A stretch of 64,000 nucleotides of DNA from Anastrepha obliqua (Eukaryota; Arthropoda; Insecta; Diptera; Tephritidae): NCBI RefSeq assembly GCF_027943255.1, contig NC_072893.1, positions 18,994,001-19,058,000 of the forward strand. The letters are read 5' to 3'. A program made the position numbers and the translations under genes. The notes under the pieces are model-generated. The model was not told where the DNA came from. It did not search any database and saw only the letters and a program-made list of their open reading frames with translations. Position 1 is the stretch's first letter. Each line of letters opens with the position of its first letter. Positions 56,018 to 64,000 of the stretch are shown one piece after another.

Positions 56018-57634
56018 CTAGCCAGGGCGCTCCCCAGGAGGAGCAGAATATTGTCTCACCCCAGAGACGTGCTCCACGTACATGTCCCGTGACCAGTGGA
56101 TGGTGTCAGATACAATTAGACGGCGCATCATAGACGCGTAGCGTTGGTTAACACGCAAGCGTCTCAGCACCGGCTCGTTGCGTGGGTCCCAGGTGCCCAG
56201 GGCACCAACGAGGATCGCCTCTACCTCCACATTGTAGCCTCGTGACTGCAGCGCAACAGCCAGCGGGGTATACTTCCTTATCTTCTCGTCCCGCGCCTCT
56301 GCGAAACTCTCCCGTCGGTTCTCGAATGGCACGGTTATGTCCACTATGGTGACGGACCTCGTGGTCTCGTTCCTGATGACAATGTCCGGCCTTAGTGCTG
56401 AGAGATTCCCACCAGAGACTCCCGCAACTGTCTGGTTGATGGTCATGGTGCCAGGCAGTTTGACAGCTTTTGCCACTCTTGCTACAATAGCGTCATGGCG
56501 CAGTTGTCTCGCTGCCGAGAGTGGTGTGCAGTGGCACAGCACGTGCGGCAAGGATTCCAGGGCGTGGTTACATCTACGGCAGCGCTTGTCCCCCTCACCC
56601 CATCTTCGTGCCCCGTTTAATGGGAGCACGTCGAGCCGGGCACGGTGGACAAAACGCCACTCGGCAAACCTGGTGTAACTGCCGCTTCTCATAAAATGAT
56701 TGGCGACCCTTACACCAGATGAAACCTTGTAGACTTTTCCCTGGTCTGGCTTCGCGAGGAGCGTCGCGAGGTAATGCTCCTGTATGGCCGTTCTCAGCCG
56801 GTTGATCACCTGGGTCCTGGCCTCTGGGGGGATGATGACTGTTCTGCCTCTAGAGCTCTTACACTCCAGCGATAGTTCGTCCCGGCCACCATCGTGTCTC
56901 CATTTCAGCTCCAGCTTCGCAGCTTGGCGTCTCGTTGCCACTCTGACACGTGACCAAAATGAGGAATTGTCGGTGCTGGGCCCAAAGAACTCCCTCTCCA
57001 CTGAGCCAGAGAGGTATTCAGCGATGTCCTGCTGCACTGGTGGTCTTTTCAGCTTCCGCTGAACCGTGTCCGACAGCGTCTTCCTCGCCAACGCGCTCAC
57101 GGACCCATCCGCACAGGTTAACATCCTGAACGCATGAGCTACCGTGAGTACGTCTGCCAGGTCCGCCAACGGAAGCAACCCTCCACCACCCCTATACGGG
57201 GGTATGATGACCACCTCCGGACTGGCGCGCTGCGGAAGGTTCAGCCAGCGTTTACCTGCTCTCTTGATGACTTTGTCCGCCGCTGTGAGGCCCGCCTTTC
57301 GGACCTGAGCTCCCCTCATCACGAAATCTAGCCTTGGTAAGATGAAAGTGGCTACGGCGTCAAGCTTCTGCCATGGGGTTAGCAGAGAGTCGTCCACCGT
57401 CCTAACATCAGTGATGAGCTGCTCAATGGTGGCAACGGGTGTTTGTCTCACTTGGTAGCCAGTTGGTATTCCTAGATGTTGGTAGGCTTGTCCCGCTTGG
57501 AGCGCCTTTACTGGCTCATCGCCCATGAAGAACTCAGTGGGTACTGCGCGCTGCTTACCGCCCTTGCCCCTAAGATGGAGGGTGGCGCATTTTCCAGGAT
57601 TAAACCTGAGCCCGATCTTCTTGGCTTCAGCCTC
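56018..57634 (-). CDS. Reverse transcriptase C-terminal half with RLE domain (partial)
   Basis: An open frame of 544 codons starts at an ATG in U2 sequence (57652); the element-derived part begins at 57634 just downstream of where the YADD palm motif should be (EAEAKKIGLRFNPGKCATLH). A CCHC zinc cluster (CRRC, H, C: KRCRRCNHALESLPHVLCHC) is followed by the RLE catalytic set: RPDIVI, IVDITVPFENR and the KIRKY lysine motif. This order is typical of R2/NeSL/Utopia-type proteins, whose RLE nicks the target for target-primed reverse transcription. Palm and N-terminal DNA-binding domains are missing, so this copy cannot transpose itself. No stops interrupt the frame, pointing to a recent insertion. 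Confidence 0.8.
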   Translation of the reverse strand, partial: EAEAKKIGLRFNPGKCATLHLRGKGGKQRAVPTEFFMGDEPVKALQAGQAYQHLGIPTGYQVRQTPVATIEQLITDVRTVDDSLLTPWQKLDAVATFILPRLDFVMRGAQVRKAGLTAADKVIKRAGKRWLNLPQRASPEVVIIPPYRGGGGLLPLADLADVLTVAHAFRMLTCADGSVSALARKTLSDTVQRKLKRPPVQQDIAEYLSGSVEREFFGPSTDNSSFWSRVRVATRRQAAKLELKWRHDGGRDELSLECKSSRGRTVIIPPEARTQVINRLRTAIQEHYLATLLAKPDQGKVYKVSSGVRVANHFMRSGSYTRFAEWRFVHRARLDVLPLNGARRWGEGDKRCRRCNHALESLPHVLCHCTPLSAARQLRHDAIVARVAKAVKLPGTMTINQTVAGVSGGNLSALRPDIVIRNETTRSVTIVDITVPFENRRESFAEARDEKIRKYTPLAVALQSRGYNVEVEAILVGALGTWDPRNEPVLRRLRVNQRYASMMRRLIVSDTIHWSRDMYVEHVSGVRQYSAPPGERPG

Positions 57635-57668
57635 CACTTTGATCTTAGCCATAAGGCCGAGAAGCGAT
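57635..57668 (-). ncRNA. U2 snRNA 5' end (nucleotides 1-34)
   Basis: Minus-strand ATCGCTTCTCGGCCTTATGG through AAGATCAAAGTG is the U2 5' end, identical in form to fly U2 including the start ATCGC. No convincing PSEA-type promoter element was seen at the expected -60 to -40 distance; a TAATTCTC motif lies closer, at about -38. So whether this copy was ever transcribed is uncertain. Confidence 0.88.
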
Positions 57669-57669
57669 A

Positions 57670-58270
57670 ACCATACACAACCAACAAACTACCTTTTGAG
57701 AATTAGACGCTCACAAAAATTAATGTACGAAATATTTATACCGATTCACTTAAACACGGCGAGCTGTTTGATTTCATGTTCGTGCCTGTGTATGTGCATT
57801 TGTGCGTTCATATCGCCACAGTGCATGACTACCAGCCTTGGCTAAGCACAGTAAGAAAATGTATTCGAGCGTATATATGTATGTATGTACGTTAGTGTGT
57901 TTGTACGATTGTGCTCTGCGCTGCGCAGGTTGGGGTATTCTTGCAGAATTTAAAGATGATTCACACACTGTCGACCGACTGGGTACAGTTGTCACAAGTG
58001 ATGATATGTAAAATTTTTATATGAAAAATCAAGGCGAATCTATTGAAGGTGGTAGCAATAACACAGGTGATTTGTTATTTTCTTCTTCCGCCGTGTACAT
58101 TTGGATGTTAACACAAAATTGAATTACGAAACGTTTTACTTAGCTTAGTGTATGAATTCACCTTGGAAAAAATTCAATTTTCTTCTATAATAAATTTTAA
58201 TAAAAAACTGTTTTCAATAAATAATCGAAAATGTCCTACAATGCAAATTTCAAAAAAAAAAAAATTTTTT
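57670..58270. other. Upstream flank of U2 copy, no gene seen
   Basis: AT-rich with a GTAT microsatellite near 57870-57890. Nothing coding. Confidence 0.5.
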
Positions 58271-58276
58271 TTTCTT

Positions 58277-58345
58277 GTGATCCGAACCAAGAATTTTGGA
58301 TCGGAAGCTCACATCGCTAGCCGCTCGGCTATCGCGCCATACTGT
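58277..58345 (-). repeat. tRNA-like sequence (SINE head or tRNA pseudogene)
   Basis: Minus strand: GCGCGATAGCCGAGCGGCTA (A-box region) and CTTGGTTCGGATCAC (B-box region), followed by a poly-A run. Stems are incomplete, so a functional tRNA is unlikely. It differs from the SINE family at 27010-27315. Confidence 0.5.
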
Positions 58346-58349
58346 CGGG

Positions 58350-59080
58350 GCTGGCCTAAAAGTTATTTAGTTCGTCGCTACGTTTATATGTAATATTTGT
58401 AGCCAAGATGGTCGCTTTTTTCGTTTCACTTTTTCTCAAATCACTCCCAACGATTCTAAAGAAGTTTTCACTTCAAAAATAAGGAAGCAAATTGTCATAA
58501 TTAAAACGAAATAAAGAACTCGGAGCTATTCGACTATTTACCAACTTAAGCAGGCAAAAGGGATATGCAGCTTTTTATTGTGGCAGGACAGTAAAACACT
58601 CTTTTATATATGTATAGAAGGTATTTATGTATGTATGAATGTGTTTCGAAAATATTTTTTATAGTGGAAAATTATGTTTATTTCCTGCTAAGAGTCGTAT
58701 TGAATAATGTATGAGAACGCATATTATTGGAAATGAAAGCGTGGATCTTCAGCTGGTTTCAGTCTAAAAATGCTAGAAAAAAGGACATTCAATATTTTTC
58801 AATGATTTTTTGCTTTATTTGAAAGAAAGGTTTATTGTTAATTTGAGAGGATTTTGAGGAATTAAAGTCAATTAGCTGCCTCAGTTAGCCACAGGCGTGG
58901 TCGGCTAGTTTTCTATTAAATTATTATTATATTCTGTTGAGTCCAAAGTAGTTTTAGTTTTGTTTTTTTGTTTTGTCGGGGCAGACTAGCAAGTACAATA
59001 CTCAGACACAATTAAATCCATTGTACGGCACTCGGACTCCCTTTTAATTTTCTTTAAATGTACTCGACCTCCGAAGTAAT
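58350..59080. other. Non-coding spacer, no gene seen
   Basis: Ordinary AT-rich sequence. Confidence 0.5.
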
Positions 59081-59084
59081 TTGA

Positions 59085-59654
59085 GTAGATCTTGTGGTGC
59101 CAAGGAGCCAAGGTGGTCGCTTCTTAGCACATTAGTGCCAAAGACCTCAAGCCTGATTCAAGCAAAAGCGGGGCAGACGCACAGGGAGTGGTCCGTCGTC
59201 TTATCCTCCTCTCCACATGCTGAGCAGAGTGCACTGTCTGAGATGCCTACCTTTTCCCTGTGCTTCGCCCATAAAAAGTGGCCTGTCATCAGTCCAACCA
59301 GCCTCCTACAGTCTCCTCTGCTTAGTGACAGGAGGAACTGCGACAGTCGGTCGGACATGACAGTTAACATCAGTTTTGTCTCAGCCTGCCAAGCTCGCTT
59401 GTGGGTTACAGTAGCCAGTTTGTTAACCGTGGCTTTGATGGCTGCAGAAGGGAGTGGCAGACCTTGGTCTACGACCTTGAGGGTGACCCATAGTGGACAA
59501 CCGCTACAACCTACCCTGACACAACTCATATTTGATCTCAGCAATGGTCTAGCCACCCGTCTTAGGGATCTGATAATATTCGTCATTATCGCAAAAATAG
59601 CCCAGCTTCGACGATGTCTACTGAGATGTTGTTGTAATTGTGGTTGTACTATTA
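59085..59654 (-). mobile_element. RNase H-type LINE 3' part, interrupted by long-TIR transposon
   Basis: Minus frame with IKATVNKLATVTHKRAWQAE, SRGDCRRLVGLMTGHFLWAK and CSACGEEDKTTDHSLCVCP, the C-terminal region of an I/Loa-type LINE. Across the transposon the frame continues at 63440-63480 (TVTATEFLKREML), so this LINE was the target. Confidence 0.75.
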
Positions 59655-60098
59655 CACTGTGGAACAAATTCAGGTTAGCAAAAGTTAGGTCCATTCTGAG
59701 AGTGGCGGGTGAAAATAGAGGCGAAATTAGAAGACCCGTATCGCGGCGTTTGTTTATGTTAGTTCGATTTTTTTTTTAATCGGCCTTCGAAGTTTGCAGT
59801 CAAATGCCGATTTTCAGTATATTGTTTATATGGTTTTTTGGCTATAACTCGTCGACTAATTGATATTTTTTCAATCTGTAAAAGCCAAATTATTGCTAGA
59901 GACCTGTGCAATAATTACAATTTTTGAAAAAATTGATTTCGAAAATTTTTATGGTACTTATGAGGCAAAATGTTGGAAAAATTATTTTTTTTTCATGTTT
60001 TTTGAAAATATTTTCAACAAAACTAAGTCTTTTTTACATTTTGTGTGGTCTATAATATGCTTCTCAGTTTCTTAAATAAATGTAATTTGAAAAAAAAT
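59655..60098 (+). repeat. Left long terminal inverted repeat
   Basis: Matches the reverse complement of 62994-63436 along its full length; similarity ends within an A-rich stretch after AAATAAATGTAATTTGAAAA. Confidence 0.9.
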
Positions 60099-60313
60099 TG
60101 TCTTAGTCGACAATTTGCGCTTTAGGCATACAGTCATAATACAAAACTTGCGTTTTTTGAGCTTAATATTAATTTATTTCTCATTTTTTATTTACCAATT
60201 TTGTTCAGTGTTGGTTTTGAAGAAACATAGAAAAAGAAAATATAAAAATATGGAAAAAAATATAATTTTAAAATGTTAATAATGAAAAGTTTTAAGTAGA
60301 AAAATAAAATAAA

Positions 60314-62265
60314 TTAAATTAATAATTTGGCCAGCTGCCGTTTAGCAGGCGGCTGTGGATCAACATCACTGCTCTCTCTAATGTCTTGGTCATCGTCATC
60401 ATCATCAGAGAGATCGATTATTTCGTCCAACAGATATTCTGGATTTTCATCTGTGTCTTCCCCTTCTTCCTCTGTTTCCTCGTCTTCCTCTTCTTCAAAG
60501 GTGTTTTTATACCACCAACAAATTTCAGCGAGTATCGCATCTGGAGATTTCTTTCCTCTGTACCTGAAACGAAAATAGTTTTCAATCGTTAACATGTTTA
60601 AATTGTGCACTCTGACCAAGATATTAGAAAAATCTAGGAATTCAAAATATGCACACTCTATAGTTACCTTATTTCAAATGGAAGCGCAGTTTGGTGATGA
60701 CGTTCGCCTTGCTCATCAGATTCAGTTGGCAACTGTTGAGCGAGTTTTTCAAGATGCTGATGCAAGAGATGAATTTTGTATGACATATTAACCCCAATTT
60801 CAGCGAAAGCTGCCAACATGTTTGCAACAGATTGCCTGTAGTTTTCTTCACGTTCTTTACCCAAAAGTCCTTTGATGACTGCTTTCAATGCGAGCCATCC
60901 ATTTAATTCTCGGTCTGTCAGAACTTGCTCAAAATCTTGACGACTCATTAGTTTCCGTATGTCGGGACCATTAACAACCCCTTCCTGAATTTTGGCCTTA
61001 CTTAGTCTTGGGAAAATATCTTTCAAGCGGTTGAATACTGCTGGTCTTTTTGCGATACATTTCAAAAAATTTTTAGCAATGCCAAGTTTAATGTGGAGCA
61101 ACGGCAACAAAATTTTCATTTCAGGAACAAGACTTTCGTGTAGCCTATTGTCATTAGGCCATTTTCGCCCAATTCGACTACTCCAGTTATGTTGTTTGTA
61201 CTGGTTTCTTCCTTTAATACCTTCTCCGTATCGTGAATCCCAATCGCACAAAAAACACGGATATTTTGGACGGCCAGATGCTGTTAAGCCTGTAATCAAG
61301 GAAACTACTTTGAGGTCGCAGCAAATGCGCCATTGGTGTTCGTTATATTCGACTACTTCCAGAATGTCTTTCAATTTATCGAAAGTTTCACTAGTGTCAG
61401 TGCTATACGCAATCGGAACAGAAGGCATTCTATTTGTCTTGTGCAAAAGCACAACTTTTAAGCTGATTAGTGAACTATCGATAAAGAGACGCCAATCATC
61501 TTTTTTATAGGTTAACCCTATCGCCTCCATTAACTTTTCAATATCGTTGCAATAAGCGAAATTTTTTGCATCATTGACATTGAAGAACTTTTGTAACTCT
61601 TTTTGGCGTTTTCGATATGCTGTTACTTTTGTACCTTTCGTCAGCAAATTATTTCCTTTCAAAAATGACGCCAGTCGTTCTGATTTTTTCTGAGTCAAAC
61701 ACAAATTTGCAACAATTCCATCCAATTGGTTTTGTGTTATTAGGATTGGGTCCTTTGATGTTTTATTTGATGTACCTTCACCAGGGTTGAATTCTGAGGA
61801 GAAATCCATGGGTGTGGCAGGGGTGGTTGTAGTACTGATACCTGTTTGAAGATCAGTACTTCGGTATGTTGGTACTGGAACGAATTCTGAGTGCGGTAAT
61901 GGTAATTGGACACTTGACACTGCTACATAAGTTTTATTCTTTGTTTTCCTTCTATTCAAAGTTTTATTGTAGTTGGTACATCCATAGCAATTTTCTTCTT
62001 GATGTGGGCTATTATCTGACCAAATCATTGGTACACCAAAAGGCATAGCCTTCTTCTTTTCACTTTTCCATTGCATAAGAATTGAATAGCAATTAAAGCA
62101 AACTTTTTTAGGGGCATAGTTTACGTCATTGATAAACTCTTGCGAGAAATATTGTCTATAGATTTCCAAAAAAGAATCAGTCACATTGCCGCATTTTTCA
62201 TCGCTTACTATGAAACGTCCACAAATATTACAAAAATGGTTCATTTTACATGTTGGTTCCGACAT
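60314..62265 (-). CDS. DDE-like transposase of the long-TIR element, two exons
   Basis: Exon 1 is 62265-60668 and exon 2 is 60563-60314, with a 104-bp GT-AG intron (AAG|GTAACT, TTTCAG|G), giving 615 residues. I chose M at 62265 (MSEPTCKMNHFC); an in-frame ATG at 62325 would add 20 residues. N-terminal cysteine pairs C12/C15, C56/C59 and C93/C96 suggest zinc binding. A Ser/Thr/Pro-rich linker follows. The core has WRLFIDSS (D263), WRICCDLK (D317), the CFLCDWDSR knuckle (C337/C340), LLPLLHIKLG, and SDEQGERHHQ (E518/E521): candidate catalytic D, D, E and a metal site. Exon 2 restores IRYRGK...ICWWYKN and ends in an acidic tail. From memory, similar uncharacterised proteins occur in high copy in other arthropods. 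Function as transposase is inferred from position between the TIRs. No lesions seen. Confidence 0.8.
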
Positions 62266-62329
62266 TTTTAATACAATATATATTATAGAATGTTTTTTTT
62301 TGTTAATTTTATGAAACTGATACACTTAA

Positions 62330-62993
62330 CTTAAATCACTCAATAAATGAAATAGGTTCCAAAAGAATGAATAGCAAATTTTATCACGACCGAGCGAAAA
62401 TTAAAAGACATCAGCTTCGGCTGAGTTTCGAGTCTTAACTGAATCTTTATTTTTGAAATTAGTTCGCATGCAACACAAATGTTTACAAATATTATTTTAA
62501 TAGCTATTGATTGTTCCTGGAAATTCCCTTTCTTAATTGTATTCTGGGAATTTCCTTTTCCTTAATTATTTTTGGAGCATGCTTTCTTCTCGGAAAATCC
62601 CTTTTTTAATCCATACTTAGCATTTCCTTTTCTTTAATTGTTTTTGGAATGTTCCTAATTCTTGAAACTTCTCTTTTTAATTACTTCTACCGAAATCGAT
62701 ATTTATTTAATGGTTTTGGGGATTTTTAATTACTATGTGTTTACTAGGAATTTTGGGTTTTTTTACATTAGTTTTATGTAATGAATGTGTGTATATCGCA
62801 CAAATTTTCGACTGATACTATATTTTTTTCCATGATATTTATGTCATGGATTGAAAACTATATTTTAGATAAGAAAAAAAGCGAAAAAAATGAGTTGCTT
62901 GCCAGATATTAAGAAATAATAAGGAAAACGTTAATTTTTCGAACATTTTGTGACTTTCGTCAAAGTAGCTGCCAAAGTATTTAATCCCGTAAT
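62330..62993. promoter_or_regulatory. 5' flank of the transposase gene within the long-TIR element
   Basis: Non-coding AT-rich region between the gene start and the right inverted repeat; presumably holds its promoter. It contains repeated GGAA(T/A)(T/A)TCC(C/T)TTTTC-like segments at about 62520-62650. Confidence 0.4.
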
Positions 62994-63436
62994 TTTCTTT
63001 TCAAATTACATTTATTTAAGAAACTGAGAAGCATATTATATACCACACAAAATGTAAAAAAGACTTAGTTTTGTTGAAAATATTTTCAAAACACATGAAA
63101 AAAAAATAATTTTTCCAACATTTTGCCTCATAAGTACCATAAAAATTTTCGAAATCAATTTTTTCAAAAATTGTAATTATTGCACAGGTCTCTAGCAATA
63201 ATTTGGCTTTTACAGATTGAAAAAATATCAATTAGTCGACGAGTTATAGCCAAAAAACCATATAAACAATATACTGAAAATCGGCATTTGACTGCAAACT
63301 TCGAAGGCCGATTAAAAAAAAATTCGAACTAACATAAACAAACGCCGCGATACGGGTCTTCTAATTTCGCCTCTATTTTCACCCGCCACTCTCAGAATGG
63401 ACCTAACTTTTGCTAACCTGAATTTGTTCCACAGTG
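62994..63436 (-). repeat. Right long terminal inverted repeat
   Basis: Inverted partner of 59655-60098; ends with CCACAGTG followed by the TTA duplication. Confidence 0.9.
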
Positions 63437-63439
63437 TTA

Positions 63440-64000
63440 TAAGCATTTCTCTTTTGAGGAACTCTGTTGCAGTGACAGTGCTAGGTGGGACATGTATATA
63501 CGGACTATTCTGGTCAGAATGAACCGACTATCGTAGAGACGCCAATGGACCTGCTTATGTTCGCGGATAATACGATTACCCAACCTAAAACCCAAGAAAC
63601 TGGGGGCTATGCATGGTGCGTTGTTCTGGTAGAACTGAAAAGTCTCAAATTCATCTCTTCAATTTCAACGCAAAAAATGTTTCTAAATATGGCTCCTTAT
63701 TAGAAATGGAGACGACACCACCACAAGGACAATAGACTATCCCTGCAAAATTGTGAAAGTAACTTCGACTGTCATGTCATAGAGAATTCGGCTGCAGAAC
63801 TGTACCCGTTAATCTCACGCGTATTCTTACGCTCTTCCTATCCATCGTTGTATAGACGACAGCGAAGTAGCACTAACTTGTCCTGGGTTAATTTTTTTAT
63901 ATCACCAAAACTATCTCAGTTTTGTCGCAAACAAACCTCTACCATATCCCCTGTTATTGATGGGATTTAAGTTGGCGCACTGCTCCGAACTGTCGAAGAA
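63440..64000. other. LINE flank then unassigned sequence
   Basis: The first 50-100 bp continue the interrupted LINE frame on the minus strand. The rest shows no recognised gene; the frame at 63485-63703 has no family resemblance. Confidence 0.4.

Larger units (their letters stand above)
55565..57634 (-). mobile_element. U2-specific RLE non-LTR retrotransposon (Utopia-like), 5'-truncated, in U2 gene
   Basis: The insertion separates U2 nucleotides 1-34 (57668-57635) from about nucleotide 40 onward (55564-55409). It contains the C-terminal part of a reverse transcriptase with a restriction-like endonuclease, then a second copy of the U2 5' end (55962-55994), a TTAGCTAAGAAGCAG-type doublet, a T/A run, and a 97-bp tandem repeat before U2 resumes. 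From published knowledge, Utopia elements are RLE-type LINEs that target U2 genes; the assignment here rests on domain type plus target. Confidence 0.8.
59655..63436 (-). mobile_element. Complete long-TIR DNA transposon, superfamily unassigned
   Basis: 3782 bp. Inverted repeats of about 440 bp (59655-60098 and 62994-63436) start CACTGTGGAACAAATTCAGG and are nearly identical: the 71-codon chance frames across them differ at two residues. TTA flanks both ends (59652-59654 and 63437-63439), and joining the flanks restores an open LINE frame, which confirms ends and duplication. One two-exon gene fills the centre. Confidence 0.88.

Noticed and set aside
56337..57331. Plus-strand frames opposite the reverse transcriptase
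   Set aside because: GC-rich antisense shadows of the minus-strand RT/RLE ORF.
57686..57706. PSEA-type snRNA promoter upstream of U2
   Set aside because: A TAATTCTCAAAAGGT motif exists but lies about 20 bp closer to the start than expected, so it is not called.
58277..58345. Functional tRNA on the minus strand
   Set aside because: Stems incomplete and followed by poly-A, more like a SINE head.
59860..60075. 71-codon frame present twice (also 63016-63231)
   Set aside because: It repeats because it lies in the inverted repeats of the long-TIR transposon; no sign of coding selection or known motif.
60327..60592. Ser-rich plus-strand frame
   Set aside because: Antisense of the acidic C-terminal exon of the transposon gene.
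1..64000. CRISPR arrays, bacterial operons or phage
   Set aside because: Introns, pol III genes, U2 and mariner-type elements mark this as eukaryotic; tandem repeats here have no unique spacers.

Overview
This window looks like a piece of nuclear chromosome from a higher dipteran fly. I infer a tephritid-like fruit fly, but the species cannot be fixed from the sequence alone. The evidence is a fly-type U2 snRNA sequence, two ZAD zinc-finger genes (an insect-expanded class), short 60-75 bp GT-AG introns, and a dense mix of mariner, Tc1, PIF/Harbinger, piggyBac-like and non-LTR elements.

Host genes are concentrated in the first 16 kb, all on the + strand. They are a CutA-type protein (180-710), a ZAD/C2H2 zinc-finger gene whose first exon I cannot find (2395-4651), and a complete four-exon ZAD/C2H2 paralogue (13107-15853). 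Between the two ZAD genes lie a decayed mariner (about 5.4-6.5 kb), a deleted PIF/Harbinger element with an intact mauritiana-type mariner inserted in its MADF reading frame (6705-8926), and a long-armed inverted-repeat element with TGTTA pentanucleotide arrays (about 9.3-12.66 kb). The rest of the window is gene-poor and probably intergenic or a large intron. The only other host genes I support are an elongator tRNA-Met (39183-39255) and an interrupted U2 snRNA copy (minus strand, 57668 to about 55409).

Repeats by region: 15.9-16.9 kb, an 18-bp minisatellite; 17.2-19.9 kb, non-LTR remnants; 20.1-20.4 kb, an AT-rich foldback; 23.1-24.95 kb, an AT satellite of about 22 bp; 25-27.7 kb, tRNA-derived SINEs; 28.5-29.75 kb, a Tc1 pseudogene; 30.3-30.9 kb, a solo arm of the TGTTA element; 31-38.5 kb, fragments of jockey, DD37D mariner-like, RNase H LINE, Harbinger and mariner; 40-44 kb, TTTTA-rich low complexity carrying a piggyBac-like and another inverted-repeat element; 45-54 kb, further decayed mariners and LINEs, including a DNA transposon nested in a jockey element.

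The two most striking structures are near the end. First, a U2 snRNA sequence is split by a restriction-like-endonuclease non-LTR retrotransposon of Utopia type, with a second copy of the U2 5' end inside the insertion. Second, 59655-63436 is a complete DNA transposon with about 440-bp inverted repeats, CACTG termini and a TTA target duplication. It carries an apparently intact two-exon, 615-residue cysteine-rich DDE-like protein that I cannot assign to a named superfamily.
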